Assembly: GCF_014200175.1 (NCBI RefSeq)
Contig: NZ_JACHBD010000010.1
Location: 248,001 to 312,000 of the forward strand
Direction: 5' to 3'
Source of the DNA: Rhizobium lentis
GTDB lineage: Bacteria > Pseudomonadota > Alphaproteobacteria > Rhizobiales > Rhizobiaceae
Length of the DNA stretch: 64,000 nucleotides
The notes below the pieces were generated by a model, which was not told the origin of the DNA, did no database searches, and saw only the letters and a program-made list of their open reading frames with translations. Position numbers and translations under genes: made by a program. Each line of letters opens with the position of its first letter. Within the stretch, counting starts at the first letter, position 1. Positions 17,360 to 23,960 of this stretch are shown piece by piece.

Positions 17360-18202
17360 ATGATGATTATTTCTTTGGCACCGCGCCGGCTTTTCACGGC
17401 GGCCATTTCGCTGGCCGCAGCCTTCGCCCCGTTTTGTTCCGCGCAGGCGGAAATGAGCGCCTGGGCCGAGACTGAGGGCGGCCGCATGCGCCTCGTGGCG
17501 CTGGCGCCCGATGCCGGCGGCAAAATACGCGCCGGCCTGCAGATCGAGCCGAAACCCGGCTGGATCACCTATTGGCGCGAGCCCGGCAACAGCGGCATCC
17601 CGCCTCAAGTCACCATCGCGCCGAAAAGCGGCGTGGCGCTCGATGCCATCGGCTATCCCATTCCCAAGCATTTTCTCAAAGGCGGTATCGAGGATATTGC
17701 CTATGATGCGCCGGTGACGCTGCCATTGTCGCTGACGGCGGCCGGCGACGGGCCGGTCGCGATCGACGCTACCGCCTTCATCGGCATCTGTAGGGATATC
17801 TGCATTCCCTTCCAGGCGAATTTGGCGGTGAAGCTCGGCCCGGCCAAGCAGTCGCATCCGGAGGAAGAAGCGATCCTTGCGGCCGCCGATGCGGCCTTGC
17901 CGAAGCCGCCTTCGGCCGATTTCAAGGTCGCGGCGCATGCCATGTCTTCCGACAGGAAGACGCTCTCGCTGACGCTTAACCTGCCGGACGGCGGAAGCGC
18001 CAGCGCGCCCGATATCATCGTCACCGGCCCGAGCGGCTATGCTTTCACGAAGCAGGTCGGCGGCAAACGCGACGGCGCAGCCTTCAAGACCGACATTGCA
18101 ATCGGCAGGCTGCCGAAGGATTATGACCTATCCGGCAAGCGCTGGAGAGTGCTTGTCATCGATGGCGACAAGGCGATGGAGACCACGCTTGCCTTTGACT
18201 GA
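17360..18202 (+). CDS. Secreted DsbD alpha-domain-like protein
   Basis: The 280-residue product has a signal peptide (MMIISLAPRRLFTAAISL ... AQAEM) and then a domain like the N-terminal alpha domain of DsbD, with GWITYWREPGNSGIPP and the redox pair CRDIC (about residues 150-154). Unlike full DsbD it has no membrane reductase domain or thioredoxin domain, so it is a stand-alone periplasmic thiol protein that would need a separate electron donor. Start choice is uncertain: ATG 17360 or 17363 both give a signal peptide, while the frame extends to 17309. It is followed 82 bp later by a peroxiredoxin. Confidence 0.8.
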   Translation: MMIISLAPRRLFTAAISLAAAFAPFCSAQAEMSAWAETEGGRMRLVALAPDAGGKIRAGLQIEPKPGWITYWREPGNSGIPPQVTIAPKSGVALDAIGYPIPKHFLKGGIEDIAYDAPVTLPLSLTAAGDGPVAIDATAFIGICRDICIPFQANLAVKLGPAKQSHPEEEAILAAADAALPKPPSADFKVAAHAMSSDRKTLSLTLNLPDGGSASAPDIIVTGPSGYAFTKQVGGKRDGAAFKTDIAIGRLPKDYDLSGKRWRVLVIDGDKAMETTLAFD

Positions 18203-18284
18203 CCGTCACTTATAGTCGCCCCATCCCCGGCGGCTCCCCCGCCAGCCCGAACCCCAAGAAGCCCGAACCCCGAGGAGAAAACCC

Positions 18285-18770
18285 ATGACCATCGCGATTG
18301 GCGACAAGCTTCCGGCCGCCACTTTCAAGGAAAAGACCGCCGACGGCCCGGTCGAAATCACCACCGATCAGCTCTTCGCCGGCAAGCGCGTCGTGCTGTT
18401 TGCCGTGCCGGGCGCCTTCACGCCCACCTGCTCGCTGAACCACCTGCCGGGTTACCTCGAAAACCGCGACACCATCCTCGCCAAAGGCGTCGACGATATC
18501 GCTGTTCTCGCCGTCAACGATTGGCATGTCATGGGCGCCTGGGCGCAATCCTCCGGCGGCCTCGGCAAGATCCACTTCCTCGCCGATTGGGACGCCGGCT
18601 TCACCAAGGCCGTTGGCCTCGAGGCCGACCTCTCCGCCGGCGGCCTCGGCCTGCGCTCCAAGCGCTATTCGATGCTGGTGGAAGATGGCGTCGTGAAGGC
18701 GCTCAATGTCGAGGAAAGCCCCGGCCAGGCCACGGTCTCGGGTGCGGCCGCGATGCTGGAACTGCTCTGA
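18285..18770 (+). CDS. Peroxiredoxin, Prx5 type
   Basis: The 161-residue protein is a Prx5/AhpE-like thiol peroxidase with the peroxidatic motif PGAFTPTCSLNHLPGY (Cys near residue 48). It is the only cysteine in the protein, so it works as a 1-Cys enzyme reduced by glutaredoxin/glutathione or another donor. The usual NDxFVM segment reads NDWHVMGAW. GAGGAGAAAACCC precedes ATG 18285. The neighbouring DsbD-like protein suggests a shared redox theme, but no operon is proven. Confidence 0.92.
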   Translation: MTIAIGDKLPAATFKEKTADGPVEITTDQLFAGKRVVLFAVPGAFTPTCSLNHLPGYLENRDTILAKGVDDIAVLAVNDWHVMGAWAQSSGGLGKIHFLADWDAGFTKAVGLEADLSAGGLGLRSKRYSMLVEDGVVKALNVEESPGQATVSGAAAMLELL

Positions 18771-18867
18771 GTTTTCAGATAGGACGGCAGCGCCGGCTGG
18801 TCTGGCAGCAACAAGCCCCCAACCTTCGCCATCCCAGCCCAATCCATGGCCGTGCTGGACGAGACTG

Positions 18868-19550
18868 GCCTGGGTCCTCGGGTCAAGCCCGAGGACGACA
18901 GAGGGTGGGGTGAAGTTCCGTGGCAAATCTAGCGATGGCGAAGCAATAGCAGCGGCGTTGCGCCTCGTGCCGCTGGCCCTCCTCAACGTCGTCATTCCAG
19001 GCCTCGAGCCTGGAATCCATGGCCGCAGTCGACGAGGCCGGCATGGGTCCTCGGGTCAAGCCCGAGGACGACGGAGGGTGGGGCGAGCTCTGTGGCAAAT
19101 CCGGCGATGGTGACGCAATAGCAGCATCATTGCGCCTCCCGCCAATCACCCGCTCAATACCTACACGACATCACCGCCTAGGAGATCTGTGAGGGCCCCT
19201 CATCCGGCTGCCGCCACCTTCTCCCCGCTCGCGGGGGAGAAGGCAACAAGTCGCGACCTCTCCGTCTCTCTCAAGCCTTCCAGGGCACGTCCCCTCTCCC
19301 CGTCAGAACGGGGAGAGGGTTAGGGTGAGGGGCAATCATTCGCGTGAACCGGACAGCTGTGGCCTTGCGCCTGGGATCCACCCTGGTGCCGGCAGAGGCC
19401 GGCCTGGGTCCTCGGGTCAAGCCCGAGGACAACGGAGGGTGGGGTGAGCTTGTGGCAAATCCAGCGCACGTGACGCAATAACAGCCTCGTTCCGCTTCCT
19501 GCCAATGCCTCTCCGTCATTCCAGGCCTTGCGCCTGGAATCCACCGACCA
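18868..19550. repeat. Mosaic of palindromic repeats, 870-bp gene-free gap
   Basis: Between the peroxiredoxin (ends 18770) and the zinc operon no gene is supported. The gap contains cctcgggtcaagcccgagg at about 18876-18894, 19050-19070 and 19410-19430, attccaggc-N3-gcctggaat type palindromes near 18992-19018 and 19514-19542, and a RIME-like element near 19196-19330. Two segments ending ggagggtggggtgaa/gagct...gtggcaaatcc are near-copies of each other (about 18870-18960, 19046-19140 and 19405-19490), showing repeated insertion or duplication of a composite unit. Confidence 0.75.
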
Positions 19551-19597
19551 CCCTGTGACAAGATAGCCGACCTCCCCGCCTCAATATCGCCGCAATC

Positions 19598-19621
19598 GTT
19601 ATAACATAACCGTAATGTTAT
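19598..19621. promoter_or_regulatory. AT-rich dyad resembling a Zur operator
   Basis: ATAACAT (19601-19607) and ATGTTAT (19615-19621) form a perfect 7-bp inverted repeat with a 7-bp spacer. It overlaps GTTAT-AAC-ATAAC (19598-19610) and a further AATGT-TATT-ACATT (19614-19627). Zinc-uptake regulator sites in proteobacteria are AT-rich dyads built on GTTATA/TATAAC, so a Zur site controlling the downstream zinc transporter is the natural reading. The dyads end 14 bp before the first ATG of the operon, where they would occlude the promoter or start region. The regulator gene is not in the window. Confidence 0.6.
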
Positions 19622-19640
19622 TACATTGTCAGGATGAGCC

Positions 19641-19769
19641 ATGCACCCGAACCCCGATCGCCCCTCCATCAGCCTGCTGGGACAATCGGCCTTATCCAGG
19701 GTGATCGGCATCTCGCTGATCATTACCGCGCTCTGGCTGGCCATTCACTGGGCGGTTCTGCTGCCATGA
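19641..19769 (+). CDS. 42-aa membrane microprotein heading the zinc operon
   Basis: ATG 19641 (AGGA at 19631-19634, six bases upstream) opens a 42-residue frame starting MHPNPDRPSISLLGQ, with one membrane helix at about residues 20-42 (VIGISLIITALWLAIHWAVL) reaching almost to the C-terminus. Its TGA overlaps the ATG of the ATPase gene (CATGACG), a classic translational-coupling arrangement. A competing reading is an N-terminal extension of the ATPase from ATG 19634, but that extension shows no ABC similarity. I recognise no family. A role in transporter assembly or regulation is inference from position only. Confidence 0.6.
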   Translation: MHPNPDRPSISLLGQSALSRVIGISLIITALWLAIHWAVLLP

Positions 19770-20515
19770 CGCCGTTGATCCGTCTCGATGACCTTACCGT
19801 CGCCTATGACAGACACCCCGCCGTCCACCATGTTTCCGGCGCTTTTGCGCCGGGCAGCCTGACGGCGATTGCCGGGCCGAATGGGGCGGGCAAGTCGACG
19901 CTGCTGAAGGCGATCATGGGCGAGCTGCGTCCGGCCGAGGGCAGGGTCGAGCATCGGCTGGGGCGGGCGGAATTCGGCTATCTCCCGCAGGCGGCCGAGA
20001 TCGATCGGCGTTTCCCGATCTCGGTCATCGACACCGTCATGCTCGGCGCGTGGAAGAGCCGTGGCGCCTTCGGCCGCGTGGCACCCGCCGATGTGAAAAG
20101 GGCGGGCGAGGCGCTTGCCGCCGTCGGCCTCGACGGTTTCGGCAGGCGCCATGTCGGCTCGCTCTCGGCCGGCCAGTTCCAGCGCGTGCTCTTTGCCCGC
20201 CTGCTCCTGCAGGATGCCGGCGTCATCCTGCTCGACGAGCCGTTTACGGCAATCGATGCCCGCACGACCAGGGATCTGCTCGATATCGTTTCCCGCTGGC
20301 ATGGCGAGGGCCGCACCGTCATCGCCGTGCTGCATGATTTCGAGCTCGTCCGGACGCATTTCCCCCAGACCCTGCTGCTCGCCCGCGAGCTTGTGGGCTG
20401 GGGGCCGACCGGCGACGTCATGTCGTCCGCCAATCTGATGAAGGCCCGCGCCATGGCCGAGCGCTGGGATGAGGATGCCGAGGCCTGCAGCCCGGCGGAG
20501 GCGCCGGCGGCATGA
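19766..20515 (+). CDS. aztA: Zinc ABC transporter ATP-binding protein (AztA-like)
   Basis: The 249-residue ATPase begins MTPLIRLDDLTVAYDRHPAV. It has a Walker A GPNGAGKST (about residues 38-46), signature LSAGQFQRVLFARLL, Walker B VILLDEPF and the switch His in AVLHDFELV. It powers metal import with the membrane and binding proteins encoded immediately downstream. It overlaps the microprotein upstream (ATGA) and aztB downstream (ATGA). The Azt assignment rests on the binding protein type; ZnuC-like is the alternative name. Confidence 0.85.
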   Translation: MTPLIRLDDLTVAYDRHPAVHHVSGAFAPGSLTAIAGPNGAGKSTLLKAIMGELRPAEGRVEHRLGRAEFGYLPQAAEIDRRFPISVIDTVMLGAWKSRGAFGRVAPADVKRAGEALAAVGLDGFGRRHVGSLSAGQFQRVLFARLLLQDAGVILLDEPFTAIDARTTRDLLDIVSRWHGEGRTVIAVLHDFELVRTHFPQTLLLARELVGWGPTGDVMSSANLMKARAMAERWDEDAEACSPAEAPAA

Positions 20516-21384
20516 CGGCTTACGATCTCTTCCTCGCGCCCTTCGCCGATTTCGGCTTCATGCGCCGCGCCCTTGTCGCCTGCCTCTGCCTCGGGCTCGG
20601 CTCCGGGCCGATCGGCGTCTTCCTGATGCTGCGGCGCATGAGCCTGATGGGTGACGCGATGAGCCATGCCGTGCTGCCGGGGGCGGCGATCGGCTATCTC
20701 GTCGCCGGCTCGCTGTCGTTGACGGCGATGGGCCTCGGCGGCCTTGTCGCCGGCCTGTCGGTGGCGCTGCTGTCCGGCGCCGTCAGCCGCATGACCGTGC
20801 TGCGCGAGGATGCGAGCTTTGCCAGCTTCTATCTCGCGTCGCTGGCTCTTGGAGTGCTGATCGTCTCGCTGCGCGGCTCGAACATCGATCTGCTGCACGT
20901 GCTGTTCGGCACCATTCTGGCGATCGATGCGCCGGCACTTTATCAGATCGGCGTCATCACCTCGCTGACCCTCGTCATCCTTGCCGCCATCTACCGGCCG
21001 CTGGTGGCCGAATGTTTCGACCCCGGTTTCTTGAGAGCCGTCGGCGGGCGCGGGCCGGTCTATCACGTCGTCTTCCTGCTGCTCGTGGTGCTGAACCTCG
21101 TCGCCAGCTTCCAGGCGCTCGGCACGCTGATGGCAGTCGGCTTGATGATGCTGCCGGCCGCCGTCGCCCAGCTCTGGTCGCGCAGCCTGCCTGTTATGAT
21201 GCTGATTGCGACCGCCAGTGCGGCCGCCTCCGGTTATCTCGGCCTGATCGCCTCGTACCATCTCGAGCTCGCCTCCGGCCCGACGATCATCATGACGGCG
21301 GCGCTGTTTTACGCCTTCTCGATCCTCTTCGCGCCCTCCGGCATCGCCCGGCGCTTCTTTCCCCGCCCGCATCTGAAGGGCTGA
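20512..21384 (+). CDS. aztB: Zinc ABC transporter permease (AztB-like)
   Basis: The 290-residue membrane protein of the ABC-3 family has about eight helices. It carries the typical RALVACLCLGLGSGPIGVFL opening region, RRMSLMGDAMSHAVLPGAAIGYL (the ABC-3 family block that contacts the ATPase) and ALGTLMAVGLMMLPAAVAQLW near the C-terminal third. It starts inside the aztA stop codon and is followed 16 bp later by the binding-protein gene. Confidence 0.9.
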   Translation: MTAYDLFLAPFADFGFMRRALVACLCLGLGSGPIGVFLMLRRMSLMGDAMSHAVLPGAAIGYLVAGSLSLTAMGLGGLVAGLSVALLSGAVSRMTVLREDASFASFYLASLALGVLIVSLRGSNIDLLHVLFGTILAIDAPALYQIGVITSLTLVILAAIYRPLVAECFDPGFLRAVGGRGPVYHVVFLLLVVLNLVASFQALGTLMAVGLMMLPAAVAQLWSRSLPVMMLIATASAAASGYLGLIASYHLELASGPTIIMTAALFYAFSILFAPSGIARRFFPRPHLKG

Positions 21385-21400
21385 TTTCAAGGAGACTTCG

Positions 21401-22303
21401 ATGATATCGCGCAGACTGCTTCTCTCAGCCGCCGCACTTTCCGCGCTGGTGGTGTTCTCGACCGCATCCGCTTCGGCCGAAACGCTGAAGGTTGTGGCGT
21501 CCTTCACCGTACTTGCCGATGTCGTCAAGCAGGTCGGCGGCGACCATGTAAAGGTGACGAGCCTGGTCGGACCGAATGGCGATCCCCATGAATTCGAGCC
21601 GTCGCCAGCCGACGCGAAGAACTTGAAGGCGGCCGAAGTTACCTTCGTCAGCGGCGAAGGTCTGGAAGGCTGGATGGACCGGCTGATCACCGCCTCGGGC
21701 TACAAGGGCAGGCCGGTGACGGTTTCCGAGGGCATCGCCACCCGAACCATGGAAGAGGACGGCAAAACCATCACCGATCCACATGTCTGGAACAGCCCCG
21801 TCAACGTCAAGGTCTGGGTCGCCAATATCGAAAAGGCGCTGTCATCGGCCGATCCCGCCGACGCCGCCGCCTTCAAGGCCAATGCCGAAAACTATACGCA
21901 GAAGCTGGATGAGTTGAACGCTTACGCCCATTCGAAATTCGACGCGATCGCCGAGGACCGCCGCAAGGTGCTGACCAGCCATGACGCCTTCGGCTATTTC
22001 GGCCGCGAATACAAGGTGAGTTTTCTGGCACCGCTCGGCCTCTCCACCGAGAGCGAAGCCTCGGCCGCCGATGTCGCCAAGCTGATCGAACAGATCAGGA
22101 GCGAGCGCGTGAAGGCCTATTTCTTCGAAAATTCCAACGACCCGCGCCTGGTCAAGCAGGTCGCCAAGGCAACGGGTGCGGAACCCGGCGGCGAGCTTTA
22201 TGTCGAATCGCTGTCCGACGCCAAGGGACCGGCGCCGACCTACGAGAAAATGTTCCGCTACAATGTCGACCAGCTCGCCGCCGCCATGGCGAAATCGAGC
22301 TGA
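21401..22303 (+). CDS. aztC: Zinc-binding periplasmic protein (AztC-like)
   Basis: This 300-residue cluster A-I binding protein has a signal peptide (cleavage near ASAET). The expected metal ligands are H63 (DPHEFEP), H128 (DPHVWN), H194 (TSHDAFGYF) and D273 (LSDAKGP). A third His rather than Glu favours zinc over manganese. The loop before H128 (ATRTMEEDGKTIT) lacks the His-rich stretch of ZnuA, which is the feature separating AztC-type from ZnuA-type proteins. The chaperone gene aztD is absent from the operon. AAGGAGACTTCG precedes the ATG. Confidence 0.82.
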   Translation: MISRRLLLSAAALSALVVFSTASASAETLKVVASFTVLADVVKQVGGDHVKVTSLVGPNGDPHEFEPSPADAKNLKAAEVTFVSGEGLEGWMDRLITASGYKGRPVTVSEGIATRTMEEDGKTITDPHVWNSPVNVKVWVANIEKALSSADPADAAAFKANAENYTQKLDELNAYAHSKFDAIAEDRRKVLTSHDAFGYFGREYKVSFLAPLGLSTESEASAADVAKLIEQIRSERVKAYFFENSNDPRLVKQVAKATGAEPGGELYVESLSDAKGPAPTYEKMFRYNVDQLAAAMAKSS

Positions 22304-22331
22304 GGGTTTGGCCCCAAGCGGTCTAAAAAGG

Positions 22332-22363
22332 TCCCATCAAAACATCTCTCAGTTTTGATGGGA
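22332..22363 (+). terminator. Terminator of the zinc operon
   Basis: TCCCATCAAAAC (22332-22343) and GTTTTGATGGGA (22352-22363) form a perfect 12-bp stem with an 8-nt loop, 28 bp after the aztC stop. The T-tract is short (TTGATTATG), so it may be a factor-assisted or bidirectional terminator. Confidence 0.75.
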
Positions 22364-22461
22364 TTGATTATGCAAAATAGGAGGGCTTATTGCATCCCCG
22401 TATTGACGGCTGAGGCAGTCCTGGGTTGTATCTGATGCCCGGCAAGGAGACAGGACCGAGA

Positions 22462-22947
22462 ATGCGCCTCATCCCATTCGTTGGATTTTTTGCGGCGATC
22501 GCATCGATAGCTTGCGGGCAGGTGGCGAACGCAGGTTCCTTGGACGGAGACACTCTCAGAAATATGCCGATCGGCAAGCCCACGAAGTTTTCGAATCTGT
22601 CGTCCTTCGAGGCTCAAGCGATCTGTCTCCTCGAGCCTTACCAGGCGCGACTGTACTCCGAGGATGCGTTGGCGGCGCGGGTGAACCAATATCTCGCCGC
22701 CAATGATTACGCGCCCGACGAAGGACATTTTGCTCTTGTGCTGGTCGGAAGGCAGGCAATCGAGATTGCAGCGTTTGATCGTTCTCGAAAGCTCGATGTC
22801 TTGGCCAAGCATAAAGTGTCGTCGCCGGTAGCGGAGATGTTGCCTAAGGGTTTTGCTCCCCATGACTGCGCAAGCGGCCAATCTGCCGCTTTTCTCAAGA
22901 TCGAGATTCGCGGAAGAACCTACGTCTTGCTTGGCGAAACACGGTAA
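22462..22947 (+). CDS. Secreted hypothetical protein
   Basis: The 161-residue product starts MRLIPFVGFFAAIASIACGQ with a signal peptide ending near VANAGS. The mature part has two cysteines (AICLLEPY and HDCASG) that may form one disulphide, and ends GRTYVLLGETR. No family was recognised. ATG 22462 was preferred over the upstream Met codons because it begins the signal peptide. Base composition is less GC-biased than in neighbouring genes, which hints at an accessory gene. Confidence 0.65.
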   Translation: MRLIPFVGFFAAIASIACGQVANAGSLDGDTLRNMPIGKPTKFSNLSSFEAQAICLLEPYQARLYSEDALAARVNQYLAANDYAPDEGHFALVLVGRQAIEIAAFDRSRKLDVLAKHKVSSPVAEMLPKGFAPHDCASGQSAAFLKIEIRGRTYVLLGETR

Positions 22948-23015
22948 GCGCTTAAACGAATGGGCAGGCCGAACACAAGAGTTGAAAGCGTCTTGTGCCT
23001 GTGGGGCAGGTCGCC

Positions 23016-23324
23016 TCAAATATTGAGATCGAAGACCAGGATGCCGGCGAGGCCTCCGTCCGTCGAGGAGACGATGCGCTCGCCGACGGCCACATGGTCT
23101 GGATGGACGAGATAGGCGTCCCGCGCTTCGGCGCTTTCGAAGGTGACGGCAAAGCCGTCGACGAAGCCGCCATGCAGCCCCTCGGGCGAAACATTGGGCC
23201 CGTATTTGATATCCACGATGCCGGGAATGACCTGTTTAAGGGCGGCAATCGCGGCAAACAGCGCCTGCTTGTCGTCGGTCGTCAGCGCGGTCTTCAGCCG
23301 CAGGAACACGCAGTGCAAGATCAT
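23016..23324 (-). CDS. Dabb family (stress-responsive A/B barrel) protein
   Basis: The 102-residue protein begins MILHCVFLRLKTALTTDDKQAL and contains GIVDIKYGPNVSPEGLHGGF, FAVTFESAEARDAYLVHPDHV and a C-terminal GILVFDLNI, the typical layout of Dabb dimeric ferredoxin-like barrel proteins. GGAGGACCACTG precedes the ATG at 23324; the longer frame to 23381 has no family similarity. The function of most bacterial members is unknown. Confidence 0.88.
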   Translation of the reverse strand: MILHCVFLRLKTALTTDDKQALFAAIAALKQVIPGIVDIKYGPNVSPEGLHGGFVDGFAVTFESAEARDAYLVHPDHVAVGERIVSSTDGGLAGILVFDLNI

Positions 23325-23420
23325 CAGTGGTCCTCCCGATTGTCTTTGCCGGCAGAATAGCGGCGAAAGCCGGGAGGGCAATCAGATTTATCGTCGCCCG
23401 CACGCTGCCGGCCGGAGAGG

Positions 23421-23840
23421 TTACATCTGGTCGCTTTCAACAAGTGCGCGATTGTAGAGCTTGCGGATGAGTTCGCCGGACAAAGCGCGGGCTTCATCCT
23501 TCTGCGCCCGTGTCATCGGCCGGCAGGTGTTTCTGAGATTGGAACGGTCAAGCACCGTCGCAGCACCAGAATTGACGATGATGAGGTGCCAGCTGCAGGA
23601 GGCGACCCTGTTGATGGCGACGGCGCCATGGCAGCCGGAGGACAGGCAGAAGGCCACGGTCTGCTGGGCGACGTGATCGCCCTTCTGCGCCAGCGCCAGC
23701 GATCTCTTGAACTCCGTCGTCCATCGCTCGCAATGGGGCTTGCCCGGCACGCAGGCCTTGGTGGCGGGATAGAGATCGGTCGCCTCAACCGGCGAGACGA
23801 ACAGGGCGCTGACCGAAAGGGCGAGCAGAAATTTGAGCAT
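23421..23840 (-). CDS. Secreted Cys-containing hypothetical protein
   Basis: The 139-residue product begins MLKFLLALSVSALFVSPVEA with a clear signal peptide. The mature region has five cysteines (CVPGKPHCERW, FCLSSGCHGAV, SCSWHLIIV, NTCRPM region) and a short AQKGDHVAQQTVAFCL stretch resembling a single Sel1-like repeat. No firm family was recognised. The start at 23840 places the signal peptide at the N-terminus; the longer frame adds a non-hydrophobic leader. Confidence 0.65.
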   Translation of the reverse strand: MLKFLLALSVSALFVSPVEATDLYPATKACVPGKPHCERWTTEFKRSLALAQKGDHVAQQTVAFCLSSGCHGAVAINRVASCSWHLIIVNSGAATVLDRSNLRNTCRPMTRAQKDEARALSGELIRKLYNRALVESDQM

Positions 23841-23921
23841 CGAATTGTCCTTGTGCGATAGGAAAGAGGCGCACATCGCCGGTCGTTGGTCAATCACCAT
23901 TCATGGGTGACAGACGCGCCG

Positions 23922-23959
23922 CGCAGGCGGGAAAACCGGTTAAGCCGGTTTCGCCTGCG
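23922..23959. other. Hairpin at the 3' end of the EAL gene
   Basis: CGCAGGCG (23922-23929) pairs with CGCCTGCG (23952-23959), and an inner AACCGG/CCGGTT pair extends the stem. It abuts the stop codon of the phosphodiesterase gene. There is no T-tract on the minus-strand side, so it is a weak terminator or a stabilising 3' structure. Confidence 0.5.
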
Positions 23960-23960
23960 T

